The notes: generated from the letters alone by a model not told the origin. A stretch of 64,000 nt of DNA from Gerris lacustris (GCA_951217055.1 OX578277.1:8738329-8802328); one strand, 5' to 3'; counted from the stretch's first letter, positions 46,398 to 57,844 are shown. Translations and numbers: made by a program.

Positions 46398-47324
46398 ATA
46401 ATCATACAGGAAGATAATCTATCCTACTTGATTTTCCAAGTTCGTGGCGACACTTTTTTCGCTTTTTTCTCCAACCCTATTTTATAAGATCCCTGGAATT
46501 TACTGAACTATCTCGGAGAAAATAAAAAAATGGATATGTGACACAGCTGGTGATAATGTGATTAGTTCGATAGCACCTTGATTGTCCTTGGATCCATGTA
46601 GACTAACAGTTCTTGTAAAGAAAGAAATATCGATGTTCATAGTTCATATAAATTCTTCTATTACGAGTCATGGTGTTTGTGTTAATAATAGTTTCTCTAC
46701 TGGGTATGCTTACCGACAGAGTTTTGCCAAGCCTCTTTGCCCTGGGGGGGTCCTGACGGTACATTTTGAATCCTCAATTTACAGATGTCAAATGGTTCTC
46801 TCGAAGAACATGTCACTTTGCCTTGCGTGTAGTAGCACTCCTGATGTCTTTACTATGCGTTCTGTATTCTTTACAATTCCAACTACATATTTTAATACTG
46901 TGGTGCATCGTTATTGTTTATTTCCTTCTTATATATTACTTCCAAGTTTACCAAAGGTAACGGAAGCTGTGTGCCACACCAATTAGCACTCTATTTTTTT
47001 TTCCTTTTTAGATTTTCTTTTAGTTTGCTCGTTTCGATGTTTATCAGCTATCTTCACTGATCTTGTAACTGCTGAATGTGGATTATTTTGAGTCTAGATC
47101 CCAGTCTTTGTTCTACATCATCTCCTTTCAGCCTGAGAGTCTAATCTAAGACTTCTTTCTAGGTGTTTCTTGATGTTACTGTTTCTTTTAAGATTCTAAT
47201 TTGTTTTGTTTATGGTCGACAAGTCAATGTTGAAGTGTAAACTGAGATCATTGGCCCTTGATTTTCCTTTGTTTAGTTTTAATCTTACGTATAGTTTAGT
47301 TCAAATAAGAGGTAAGATCTAGAG

Positions 47325-48167
47325 CAGGGGTGCCCAACCTACTGCCCGCGAGCCGATTTTAAGTGGCCCGCCGTGTTGCCATAAAAACAAAGAATTTACA
47401 AGCATTCAGAGAATCTAAAATATATTAATTTCCTAATGCCGAACAGCCCAGCTGATTTTGCTCAGCAACATTGGAGAATGGGGAAAACAGAGATCTGTTT
47501 CCATTATACAGCGCCTTGCCCAATGAAGATTTCAAAAACTTAAAAATGTCTGCTCGTACCATGTTCTCAGTGTTTGGCTCGACCTAAATTTGCGAACCAA
47601 CATTTTCAAAAATGAATCACATTCAATCAAAATTCCGGTCTTCCCTCACAGATGAGCACTTAAAATCATTATTAATGATGGGTACAATCATGTTTGAGCC
47701 TAAGTGGAAAGATATTTTAAGTACAAGTGCAAAGCAGTTTCAACCATCTCACTGACGCTAAGTTACATACAAACTTTTTATTTTGATTAATAACTTTTTA
47801 AAATGAAAGAGTAAATTTTTTGTAATTCATACTGTTATTGTTGTATTTTTATACTTGTGTGGTTAATTACAATCATTCTAATATATATTTGAGTGTTTTA
47901 TTTTCTGCAAAGTAAAACTAGGCTAGTAACAGAAAAAAACTTTATTAACATGGTGTTTCAGCTAAAACCAAAACGGAAAATTAACCTTCTATAGGAAGCA
48001 TAAAAACGTGTTTTATGAGGGTAAAAATTCTAAAATTTTAAAATTCTAACATTTTCTGGGGGAGGACCCCCCCCCCCCCCCCCATTGGTACACCGCCGGC
48101 CCCCGGCCCGCCTTCCCTTTGAATGTTGACAATGTGGCCCTTGATTAAAAAAGGTTGGGCACCCCTG
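47325..48167. mobile_element. hAT remnant, 843 bp, 8-bp TSD
   Basis: Perfect 16-bp inverted ends CAGGGGTGCCCAACCT / AGGTTGGGCACCCCTG. Flanked by perfect ATCTAGAG duplications (47317-47324, 48168-48175). It contains a transposase C-terminal fragment (separate entry) and a G/C-rich segment at 48050-48110 that looks like another partial hAT end. Confidence 0.92.
47456..47755 (+). pseudogene. hAT transposase C-terminal fragment
   Basis: The frame reads through LFPLYSALPNEDFKNL, then FGST-stop-ICEPTFSKMN, IQSKFRSSLTDEHLKSLL and EPKWKDIL. This is the hAT dimerisation region of the ZBED/GTF2IRD2-like type, where TYxCE is usual; here a TAA (47585) replaces the aromatic residue. It ends at TGA 47753-47755. 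The catalytic N-terminal part is absent, so it is non-functional and the copy must have moved in trans. Confidence 0.8.
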
Positions 48168-48929
48168 ATCTAGAGGATTGTTGTTTGTTTTGTTCAATAA
48201 TTTAGAGAAGGAGGTTTCCAAAAGCATTGGTTGAGTTCTGCGGACATTGTTTCTAGTTTCTGCCAAGACAATTCTCTCATGTGTCTAAATTTCCACTTCC
48301 TTCTTGTCTAATTGCCATCTAGGACAATTCCTATATGTTGCCGAATGTTGGCCAATATATACAATTGATACACTTTACATCCCTTCAAACCTCTTCATCC
48401 ATGGTTTCACCGCATCCAGAGCATACTGCTGACTGCTGGGCTTTTGCAGTTTGATTTGATGTGTTGGAACCAGTGACAGTTATTGTTAGGAGGGGGTCTG
48501 ACGGGTACACTCAACGCAAATTTTAGTTTTAGGGAGAGTTGTTAACCCGAATACAATTCTATAGCTTTGAGTCGTCAGAACATCAATGACGAAATTAGTG
48601 CTTTGATGAAGGTCATCTTAATAGATTTAAAGAAACAGTCTCCACGCGTAGTTTCTTTGAATACAGAGAACATCAACACTGAAATTTTTAATAGGGTTAT
48701 TAAAAAAAATCAATTTTAAAAGCTCATAACTTTATTGATTTTCTTTACAGTGATTAAAAATAGTGTCAAATTATTATTTAGAAGCTTGAATTTTTTTTTT
48801 AATCATATCAATTTGAATTTATACTGAGAAGCAGAGTGAAAAACGAATAGGACATCTGAATAAACTAAAACATAAAAATATTAGTTATTAAAAAAGACAT
48901 CATATCAATATTATTTAAATTAAGAGGGA

Positions 48930-49110
48930 TAAGAAGTCCTGTGACTTCACCGGTGGTTATCTATACTGAAGCTGGGTTTGCACAATCTAACTTTGATCAA
49001 ATCCACTTAGTCAAAGTGTTTGTGGAATTTTGAAGTAATGTTTATACAGTGTAGTGGAACTTTGGTACTCTATAAAGTAGAGGTTAAGATAAATTGTGTG
49101 AAATGTTTTT
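48930..49110. repeat. Dispersed repeat, inverted partner of 52590-52745
   Basis: Shares in reverse AGTCCTGTGACTTCACCGGT, GGTTATCTATACTGAAGC and TTTGATCAAATCCACTTAG with 52590-52745. A similar GTGTAAAC...ACTTTGA pattern recurs at 52300-52400. Confidence 0.75.
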
Positions 49111-49217
49111 TACCTCTAGAACTTTCCAGTTAAATTGCATTTATTGAGTTTCTATTCTCACAACTCTCTCAAAACACCTACATTATGTTCGTCAACAGTA
49201 TTAAATCTTGGTTAGTA

Positions 49218-49495
49218 AACCGACATATGATCACCAATTGTAACAAACCTAGGTCGAAACACCGCAAATAGTCGCAAAAGTGACAAACCTAGGCAAAACA
49301 CCGACATATAGTCGCAAAAGTAACAAACCTAGGTCGAAACACCGACATATAGTCGCAAAAGTAACAAACCTAGGTCGAAACACCGACATATAGTCGCAAA
49401 AGTTACAAACCTAGGTCGAAACATCGACATATAGTCGCAAAAGTAACAAATCTAGGTCAATACAGTGACATATCGTCGCCTATAGTACCAAACCT
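49218..49495. repeat. 41-bp minisatellite
   Basis: About 6.5 copies of ACAAACCTAGGTCGAAACAC followed by CGACATATAGTCGCAAAAGTA. Starts at 49243, 49283, 49323, 49364, 49405, 49446 and 49487, so the first units are 40 bp and later ones 41 bp. Outer copies are more diverged. Confidence 0.9.
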
Positions 49496-49829
49496 CGTAA
49501 GTGCCTCGATGGACCTCATCAAAGTGTTAAAAAAAGAACTTAATTTGCTATTATTCAGATGCAATGACTAATTTACTCTGTAGTCAGATAATTTTGAGCG
49601 GGTTCTCTCCTTATTAAAAAATATGAGGCAATTTAGGACATTGTGAAAAAAAAATCACAGGGAAGTACTTGCGTCCAAGTACTTTTTAGGGTTTTGTAGA
49701 TGAGTAAGCATACCCGTTATGTAATTATGATTTTTTTGTCTTCGATCTCAAGGGACCCGGGTTCGATCCCCCGGGGGGTCACAATGTTTTTATCAGTAAT
49801 AAAGACAAGATAAATTACATTTTTCAGGA

Positions 49830-50335
49830 AATTTGCATCGACCCACCATAAGGTATAACCATGAATTATTTCGAAATTTTAGGACCAACCGTTATATAGT
49901 GGTTTGGGGGGGGGGGAATGTTTTTTGGGTATATTTTGATTTATTTAACCAATAAGAAATGCAAAATTTAAAAAAAGCATATATATATATTTGTGTCCTA
50001 CTCTTTAGCAGCTTTCATTTGATACCCAACTAAAAATTTTCAAAAAATAAAATTTTGGGCGCACTTCACTTATTCGCGCCCAAAATTGGCAATTTTTGAG
50101 AATTTAGAATGAACTCCCGGAATTTTCATCGCTCCACAATAAGGTATTAGCATGAAATATTTCGAAATTTTAGCACCAGCCGATCTATAGTGGTTGGGGG
50201 GGGGGGAATTTCTTTTTGGGTATATTTTGATTTTTTTAACCAATAAGAAATGTAAAATTTAAAAAAGCATACATATATTTGTGTCCTACTCTTCAGCAGC
50301 TTTCATTTGATACCCCAAAAAATTAAAAATGTTGA
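49830..50335. repeat. Tandem duplication, about 270-bp unit
   Basis: Two direct copies, each with CATCG(A/C)(C/T)CCAC, TTTCGAAATTTTAG, a G homopolymer, GGGTATATTTTGATTT and TGTGTCCTACTCTT, at 49840-50040 and 50120-50320. Confidence 0.8.
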
Positions 50336-50384
50336 GTTTATCACATTTTTTCGAATTGCGCATGCGCATATCTAATTTTGAACT

Positions 50385-50565
50385 TCTATATAATTTTCCT
50401 GTGGTTGGGTCAAAAAGTTGCACCAGTGTTTCAAATTTCAGCACTTTCGCTTAAACGGTTCGGGCCCTATGAACCAAAGAGCGACGGACAGACGGACACA
50501 TCACCCTCGGCATAAGGGTTTTGAGAAGTATCTACAAAACCCTAAAAAGTTACAAGTTTTGGGAT
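50385..50565. repeat. Dispersed repeat, inverted relative of 20361-20575
   Basis: See the copy at 20361-20575. Motifs GTGGTTGGGTCAAAAAGTTG and CCAGTGTTTCAAATTTCAGC are shared in opposite orientation. Confidence 0.65.
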
Positions 50566-50751
50566 GTGTACTTTTGACAAATGTTATTAACAAGGTTTGA
50601 TACCGTTGACTTGGATATCTAGTTTGAACTCCAGAGAGGTGAGACATGTTTTACTCTCATGATCACATCGAGAAAATGAGTAAAGTGGCCGATAACCTGT
50701 CTTGTAATAACCTAATCATGTGTTGATTGAAACATGATCTACACTCTACAG

Positions 50752-51464
50752 CAGGGGTTCCCAAAGTTTTTTTTACCAAGCCCCCCACAGTCAAGAATAA
50801 ATCCTCCCACGCCCCCCCCCCCCCCCCCCCCCTTCTCACAATTGTATGAGATAATGAAAAAAATAAAATAAACCAGTATTACATTGAATAACAATTCATT
50901 TATTTGTATTACTATTATTTTTATAACATTACAAGTTAATCTTATGGGATCTTATGAGATGGATAAGCTTGCTTTTTTTTTTTTTTTAAGCACAGCAACA
51001 TCAAGTGTGCCGATATTTTGTTTTTATTGCAAAAAGTGTTGAAAAATCCTTTTTGCGCAAATAAGTGCTTGAAAAAGGTAAATACAATCGAAATGCTTGC
51101 TGTGATATACTGGGGTACACTTTGTAATACTTAACCCAAAACGATGATTTGTCCATTTTATCAAAATCGGCAGCAGAACCATTTTTTATTTCTAAAGCTT
51201 GTTCTTGAAGTGTTTTGGGCAGGGAATCTATGTTGTCACTGAAAGGATCCATTGTTAATTTGTAAATGTTGTCATCACATGTGTTAGGAAAGTATCTGAT
51301 GAATTCGTCAGTGAGGTTTCTCCAACTGGTTTGATATTTGGATTTTTATATAATCGCATTAGACCTTTGGACGGCAAAGCTGTCTCGATCTCGAGGTCCC
51401 ACGCCCCCCTTGACTTATCTTCACGCCTCCTTGGGGGGCGAGCCCCCCACTTTGGGAACCAATG
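50752..51464. mobile_element. hAT remnant, 713 bp, 8-bp TSD
   Basis: Ends CAGGGGTTCCCAAAGT and ACTTTGGGAACCAATG form imperfect inverted repeats, flanked by perfect CTCTACAG duplications (50744-50751, 51465-51472). Contains a minus-strand transposase fragment and terminal G/C homopolymers. Confidence 0.92.
51001..51345 (-). pseudogene. hAT transposase C-terminal fragment (SCAND3/ZBED5-like)
   Basis: One open minus-strand frame with SWRNLTDEFIRYFPN, DPFSDNI, SSFWVKYYKVYPSIS and LPFSSTYLRKKDFSTL followed by AIKTKYR. These match the hAT C-terminal domain pattern WVxxPF ... FWxxxxxxYP ... LLPFxTTYLCExGFS ... IKTKYR. A stop (TAA) lies just upstream and the catalytic region is deleted. Not functional. 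Confidence 0.8.
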
Positions 51465-51472
51465 CTCTACAG

Positions 51473-52589
51473 GATCCGTAATCGGCCGTTTACGCCTGAC
51501 CAATTCAAAGTCAAGGACAGACCTACTTGCAAACTGTGCCCGACCAACTCATCCCAGATGTTGGATTAGGTTTGGTTAGACGTTTGCGACCGGTTCAAAT
51601 CTGTTTTGTTATCAATTTCAGTATCATAGATGTGATTTCCCTGTAATTAGACCACTTCTTTTTTGATCGAGGAACTAATAGTCTGCAGTATTCAAAAGTC
51701 TTCATATCAATCATGTAGAAGTTGATCAATCCTGTATGAGTTTTCTATAAAGTACCTATCATGATCCATTCTACGCGATACGCAACCCTAGAGAAAGACT
51801 TAAGTAAGGTCAGGTGTTAGTCGGCTGAGTACGGATCTAATTTGCGGTCGGCCTAAGGCATAAAAGAAACAAAAAAATAAGAATACTTGTTAAGATTAAA
51901 TGAATTAAGAAAGAAAAAAGTAGGAAGTCAGTCAAAGTGACATTTTGATATTGAGAGAAATTGTACACCAAAAAAACAATCTACAAAAAAAGTATTATGC
52001 CTATTAACCACACCGTAGAACACTTAACTGTTAAGAAAGCAGGGTAACAATAAGTGATCCGACCGCTATAACTCCAAGTAATTGTTTATTATAATTTTAC
52101 ACTCACGAGGTAATCTTCACAACAGACGCCAATCGCCATAATCATTATACAACAACAGAATTTCTAGATACAAAAATAGTTATAATCAAACATTGGTTAC
52201 TTATCTAAACAGAGATCTAATATTTTTGGGAAATCTTTGAAGGGGGGGCTCTGGAAAGATAACTTGCCTCACAAAGATTATCGCTAAAGTCCCGTTCCAA
52301 GTAACTTTGAACCAAGTCAACTTTGACTCTACTTTGACGCTACTTGGATCGTGTAAACAGGGTATCATAGTCAACTTGGACAACCAAGTTGAGTTGGATG
52401 GGCCCAAACTTTTTTTGTATCAAAGAACACTTTGATGAAAACAAAAATGGCACCCACCTGACAAATTATGAGAACGAGCTGTAAAAAAGACAAAGATTTG
52501 TGGTTGTTCTGGGTATTGTTTACTATAAGGTGATATTATATTACCACTGTTATATATTAATAAGTACAATTTAACTAAAATTCTAGAGG
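51473..52589. other. Noncoding stretch
   Basis: No gene recognised. If the odorant receptor gene is intact, its last exon should lie on the minus strand here or beyond; I found no convincing serine/tyrosine-rich terminal exon. 52290-52400 has TE-like ACTTTGA/TCAAAGT inverted words. Confidence 0.4.
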
Positions 52590-52745
52590 GAAAATCATTT
52601 CACTCAATCTATCTTAACCTCTACTTTAAAGTTTATCAAAGTTCCACAAATACTTGGACTAAGTGGATTTGATCAAAGTTACTTGGATTGTGTAAACACA
52701 GCTTCAGTATAGATAACCACCGGTGAAGTCACAGGACTTCATTGG
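52590..52745. repeat. Dispersed repeat, inverted partner of 48930-49110
   Basis: Inverted copy as described at 48930-49110. It lies just beyond the last recognised odorant receptor exon. Confidence 0.75.
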
Positions 52746-52799
52746 TAAGATGAAGTCTTGGTAAGCTACAAGAGATATTGGTACAAAATCCAAACTTAC

Positions 52800-52955
52800 A
52801 CTGGTATAGTAAGTATAGTTGACAATGTGAGAGCTGCATAGTGTAATCTGTAAAGGACGATTGGTAGCGATCATCAGTATGATGATTTCCTTCCTTTGTT
52901 TAGGCTTCAGCTCTAACCAACCACTACTGTAAACTGCATCGGTTAACATTGCACT
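52800..52955 (-). CDS. OR exon, C-terminal region
   Basis: 156 nt, acceptor TTTACTTTAG and donor GTAAGT (52799). The in-frame peptide has AVYSSGW, KPKQRKEIIILM and TNRPLQIT, as in 7tm_6 proteins. Beyond that, the family-like ALTLSTILTI appears only in the +1 frame, implying an indel at about 52840-52845. Confidence 0.75.
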
Positions 52956-53000
52956 CTAAAGTAAAAATACAAATAAATTCAATAATATTTATGTTTTAGT

Positions 53001-53260
53001 AATAGTAGACGGCGAGCACGAACCACTTGTTGGAACCTTGCAATTAGGCCCTTCTTGGTTCCATTGTCATCATCCCCGTGGTAGAAAGTTCAGCCACATA
53101 ACACATCATACTACTGTACAATGTACTGCTGAAATAGAATGGTGTGATCATTAGTGAGCCATGTTAATGAGAGGATCACGGCCCGGGATCGAACCCACGA
53201 CCTCATGCTGCCAATCAGACAGGACTAGTGACTTAAGCCACACGGTCACTCTGGATCCCC
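53001..53260 (-). mobile_element. tRNA-derived SINE, copy 2, with 17-bp TSD
   Basis: Minus-strand head with TGACCGTGTGGCTTAAGTC (A-box region) and perfect B box GGTTCGATCCC. The body is shared with 7469-7764, the 3' end in ACTATTACT. Flanked by a perfect 17-bp repeat AATATTTATGTTTTAGT (52984-53000, 53261-53277). It sits in the OR intron between exons 53951-53850 and 52955-52800. Confidence 0.93.
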
Positions 53261-53849
53261 AATATTTATGTTTTAGTTCTCCTTTTACATATAACCATGA
53301 CATTTGGATGGGTGAAAAAAAAATTTGGTACACAGGGGTACCGGGGTACAAAAGTCAAAATAGTATAAACCCTTCAAGATGGATGTCGTTGGAAAGCTCT
53401 TTAAGAGTACAGTAATTGTTGTTATGTACACTTTTGTCATATTTTCATATAAGAGGGGAGTAAAATGGAAAAAACATGTTTTTATGCTATTTTTGACCCT
53501 TAATGGTCAAAATTTGACCCTTAAATGGACTCCAAAAATTCTGGCCAACGAACTCATCTTTTCTTTTGATATTATTGACATTTTAAAATTTGTTTGAAAT
53601 TTTTAAGTGTCATCCTAAGAAGAGATATCGTCTGGAGTGACACATATATACATGCATACATAAAACAAAGTGTTAAATTTTAGGAATTGATTAAGAATGG
53701 TCTAAAACGGATTTCCATGGAGAAAATTTTCAAACATTTTGAAGCCATTGCAATAGCTTAAGTGTCTTCAAAAATTCGCTAAAAGGTCTTAATTTAGCAA
53801 AGCTGAGGTTGTATCATATATATTAATGATAAAAATACTGTGAAGTTAC

Positions 53850-53951
53850 CTTTTCTTCAAGAATACTTCCACAATGGCAAAGAAACCAGGGTACAATTAA
53901 CTCACATATCGTTGCAGAATATGAAATTATCTTTTCCTCCATCGTGACACT
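53850..53951 (-). CDS. OR exon preceding the C-terminal exon
   Basis: 102 nt, phase 0 to 0, acceptor GTGAATTTCAG, donor GTAACT. Encodes ATICELIVPWFLCHCGSILE, matching the helix segment before the AxYxSxW motif in 7tm_6 receptors (usual pattern QLFxYCxxGxxL). Confidence 0.7.
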
Positions 53952-53995
53952 CTGAAATTCACAAACAAAGATAACATACACATAAAATCGGAAAA

Positions 53996-53998
<3 letters not shown>

Positions 53999-54090
<92 letters not shown>
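53999..54090. repeat. (TA)n microsatellite
   Basis: About 90 bp of TA within the OR intron. Confidence 0.95.
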
Positions 54091-54093
<3 letters not shown>

Positions 54094-54858
54094 CTCACCT
54101 TTAAAAATTTAAGATGGCGGACGCAACTTAAAAGATTTTTGGAGGCGTATTGCAGATAAACGGTAAGTCGTATCGAAAAGCAGATTGCTCCGGCCGTAAC
54201 TGATTTTAAAAGATCTACAACTTTGGTCCTATGACATTTTGTCGCGCCTCCATCGGTTCTACTTTAAATAGAGCTAAATTTGGCATTTTTTTTTAAACAA
54301 AATTAAGCTCTTATGGTATCCGCAATTGTTGATCGATTTAATTTCTGACTGGGGTGTTTAAACCTCACACTTATGCTTTTTAAATCAAGTAGGTATTTAT
54401 TATTTTTTTATTTTTTTCTGGAACTAGAGTTATTAAATATTTACTGGTACAACTGCTGTATTGAGAGAAGAGACTAGTAATTAAATTAATGAACTATCAT
54501 GGTTGATGATTGTTCGACGACTTCCCAGTCGAAAAAGTTTGCCGAGCACTCTGTCTTACCTCTCATATAAGAAGTTTAACTTTTTTGTTAAAAAAAAAAG
54601 AAGACTTTTTAACGTTTGATTAAAATAATAATTAATTTAGTGTCTAAATTATTTTAAGAAAAACTTCATAGAAATAGGTAATTTCATAATTACCTTAACA
54701 GACAAATAGGCGCAGATACAAGTCAGGATAGTACTCGCTGTCAGTTCAGATATAAGAACAGGTCTCAGTACTTCGTTCATAACTCTTACAAATCTAAAAA
54801 GTTTTTACATTTTCTTATTAATTTAACTGTAGTACAATGAATTAATCTAAATAAAATT

Positions 54859-56427
54859 GGTACTCTTTTAGTTTGGTACCCCCCAATAGGGGGGTACCAA
54901 ACTAAAATAGGCGCCATGTGGCAGCACTTTAGTTTGGTACCCCCCGTTTATTTTATTTAAATACATGATGAAATGGTATTTTATATAAATAAAAAATAAA
55001 CAATCTTAATATAGGGGAATGTTCAAAAGCAGTGGGGCTTTTGTGTGGGGTTGAGAAAGGGGAAAGAAAGAGATACCCCCCTTAGAAAAGGAATAATCTA
55101 TTAGGGGGGTACCAAACTTAAAGAGGCGTATAGGGTCGCCTCTTTTAGTTTGGTACCCCTCTAAGAAAAATGAATAATCTAGTAGGATTATTTAATTAAA
55201 TTAATTTAGGACAGGAATTAAAATGGAAAAGTGAGAAACACCTATCTAATGTCATAGACAAAGGGAGTATTATGTATCATTTCTTTTTTTGGGGGGGATT
55301 TTTTTTTTTTTTTTAATTGAATGACCTGTTATGTGTCAAAATAGGCATTGTCAATTAAATTTTATTTCGTTGACAGAAAAAATATTAGATTTGTCTAAAG
55401 CGAAATTAGAATAAGTTGAGTTTTAGAGGAATAGAAAGGTCTAAATTTCCGAAGTGTAATTCTGTTTAATGGACAATTAGATGAGAGGGAGTTTTTCCAA
55501 TGGATGCAAGGTAAGGTACTTAAAATTTGAATTGTAATTTTTGTGAAAGTTTGTTTGAGGTATTTTATTTCTTAAAATTTGAACATATTAAAATGAATGA
55601 AAATAACCTAGTAACGCTCACTCATATCTTCCGGTAAATATATCGTAACTACCCAACTTTGACTAAATAACTATTAAGAAAATGGAATGTTTAGTCTAAT
55701 TTACAATGTACATTAGACCTATTAAAATACACATTAGAAGTATTAGTATAGTACATTAGAAGTATTAAAATCAAATTTTACCTCAGAAATGCATTTAAGC
55801 GCTGTTTTGAGAGGTCATATTTTCAAATTTTTCCGGGGGAGGACCCCCGGACCCCCCGCTTTATGCACCATACAATAATTAACTGCTAACGACACCTATG
55901 ACTTACGGTTAAGATGTTGTACTGCAGTGGGGGGGGGGAGGAATCCTGAGAACTCCCCCCCCCCCCTTTCCTTAGGGCTTTCCATACTCCCGAAACCCCT
56001 TGGAGGGTCAGATCGCCACCCCCTAGATGACACCCTTAATCCGCCACTGATGTACATTGAGACAAAGGAATATCACACTTTTGTATATTAAAGTGAGATA
56101 TTCCTTTGTCCCAATGTACATTAGACTAAATATCCGATTATCGTTGTAGTTATTTAGACAACGTGAAGTCTTATCTTTCCCATTTTGGGGAAAGAAAAGA
56201 TGATCAGAAACAATGTTTTGTAAAAGTATGGAAAAAATCCACTCATTATATATTATTAATTACTTATCCATTTCATTGGAAATTTAAGATGACCTGGGTG
56301 TTTAAATTTGTTGGGCATAGTACTAACTGTCCAACAAGGCAAGTCAGTACTATTTCCCTCTCATTTACCCACCCAGGTCTTCTCAAATTTGCAATGAAGT
56401 AGGGGGGTACCAAACTAAAAGAGTGCC
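54859..56427. mobile_element. TIR element, 1569 bp, 8-bp TSD
   Basis: Inverted ends GGTACTCTTTTAGTTTGGTA (54859-) and TACCAAACTAAAAGAGTGCC (-56427), 25 of 26 matching including CCCCCC. Flanked by perfect ATAAAATT duplications (54851-54858, 56428-56435). Further copies of the end motif lie inside at 54884-54910, 54928-54950, 55105-55125 and 55145-55170. No transposase. An 8-bp TSD fits hAT, P or Merlin; the GG-start end is unlike the CAG of the other hATs here. Confidence 0.9.
56051..56127. repeat. Inverted repeat within the TIR element
   Basis: TGTACATTGAGACAAAGGAA TATC and its complement with one extra base, about 28-bp arms around a short AT-rich loop. Nearby TACATTAGA repeats (55720-55760, 56113-56125) suggest another small nested element. 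55850-56045 is G/C-homopolymer DNA like a decayed hAT end. Confidence 0.75.
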
Positions 56428-56626
56428 ATAAAATTATATTGAGGATAACTCAAGATCTTTGTGCCATGTGTCCTTAACATTGTTTTCCGTACAATAGACA
56501 AAACTGGAAGATCTTTTTACCATGTATCCTAAACAATGATTTAAGTATTTGATTAACTTTCAGCTTTCATTGCAATGGTTTTAGATACCTGCAACTTCTT
56601 ACATTACATTACTATACTGCTTTATT

Positions 56627-57844
56627 ATTTTATCTACTTGCGGCAGTAAAATGAGGCATTATTGAACTGATTTCTAGCAGAGAAATGTGATTTTACCGCC
56701 TTTTTCTACTTTATTGCTATAATGTTGGCAATAACAGTTTATACTGTTATCTCTATCTTATAACATTATATTATTATAGTTCAATAAGTAATATTTAATA
56801 AATAAACGTTTCAATAATAATAGTATATTATGTTACTAGACTGTGAAGTGAGTTTTTTCTTTACCGCGGCAATTACATTTACTGTCGAGCGAAGCGAGAC
56901 AGTAAATATTGCCGAGGTAAAGAAAAAACACTTCACAGTCGTGTAGCATATGCTATTTTTTTTTGTATAGCGGACAATGAAAAAACATTTAATATTAATC
57001 AATAATCAATATAATAATAATAACATACTTATTAAGATTTAAAAAAAAGAAACCTTAAAAAGAGGTTACACTATAACAAAAGATAAATAAAATGCATTGA
57101 CATCTAGCGGATTTTAAGCGTACTAACAAGCATATCTGCAAAGATTACAGCGCTGAAACGGAAGTTTTGATAATTACCAGCACGAAAGAAAAAGTTTTTT
57201 TACGTCCTAGGACGTAAAAAAATGTTTCTTTCGTGCTGGTAGTAATGAAAATATTTTTTAAGTCCACGTAATGAAAAAATGAATTTTAGCTGTTTTTTAG
57301 GCTCTAAAGTTACTATTTCACAGCCTACCACGGAAAAAATAATTTGTTAATTCTGTTATAATATAATTTCAATGAATAGTAGATCTTTAATTAAAAAAAT
57401 AGCGGCGTCACTGGCTACACTGAAACTTCATGTAAACATCCAACATCCAAATTATTATAATTATTGAAGTCATTCTAGTTAAGACTAGCTACTTTTCTTG
57501 ATTTATCCTAGTTACTTCTTTCCTTCTAAGCAACAGAAGATATCTTTAATACTTTTTGTAATTTGTTAGTAAAATAATAAATTATTATTTTATATTGCGT
57601 GCATTATTCATTCAGATGTTTTGTGTGTTATAAACCTGTGTTTTGTATTATGTTATTATAGATTCAGTTTGCTATTCACTTATTGTTATATTATTTCCAA
57701 GCTTCTTATTTGATTTCTTTATGAACATTAATTTTAGTAACATATCTGTCATTATCATATTAATATAACATAGTAATTAACTAGGTTATATTAATAAAGA
57801 TGGTATTTTTGCAGTTTCATTTTTCTGCCGCCCGTAGATGAAAT
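56627..57844. mobile_element. MITE family M1, copy B (reverse of copy A)
   Basis: Ends ATTTTATCTACTTGCGGCAG and CTGCCGCCCGTAGATGAAAT. The body aligns in reverse with 8341-9142 and 61228-62201. Relative to copy A it carries two large hairpins: 56839-56940 (about 48-bp arms, ACTGTGAAGTGAG...) and 57176-57240 (about 31-bp arms around CCTAGG). Lies in the OR intron where an exon is missing. Confidence 0.8.

Larger units (their letters stand above)
44292..46496. mobile_element. MITE split by a hAT-like element
   Basis: Outer inverted ends CCAAGGACCTTATAAAATAG and CTATTTTATAAGATCCCTGG, continuing inward through GATGGA/TCCAAC. Flanked by AATTTA duplications (44286-44291 and 46497-46502). Without the inner insertion it would be about 670 bp. 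Subterminal motifs such as GTGTCGCCAAGAACTTGG and its inverted relative CCAAGTTCGTGGCGACACTT confirm the pairing. Confidence 0.85.
46503..48500. other. Old noncoding repeat, host of a hAT insertion
   Basis: No intact gene. A 134-codon plus-strand ORF at 46582-46986 has no recognisable domain. On the minus strand near 48340-48450 a broken frame contains CSGCGE...CINC, reminiscent of the Cys-rich finger of LINE ORF1 proteins, but with three stops. I rate that weakly. The block is split by the element 47325-48167. Confidence 0.35.

Noticed and set aside
46582..46986. 134-codon plus-strand ORF
   Set aside because: No recognisable domain, sits in an old repeat interrupted by a hAT copy, and its 3' end is the dispersed GGTAACGGAAG family sequence.
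49218..49495. Regular 41-bp repeats resembling a CRISPR array
   Set aside because: Repeats are contiguous without unique spacers, there are no cas genes and the surroundings are eukaryotic. The 32-bp array at 18055 was rejected for the same reasons.
49735..49785. Possible tRNA gene around GGGTTCGATCCCCCGG
   Set aside because: Only a B-box-like run; no A box, anticodon arm or acceptor pairing could be assembled.
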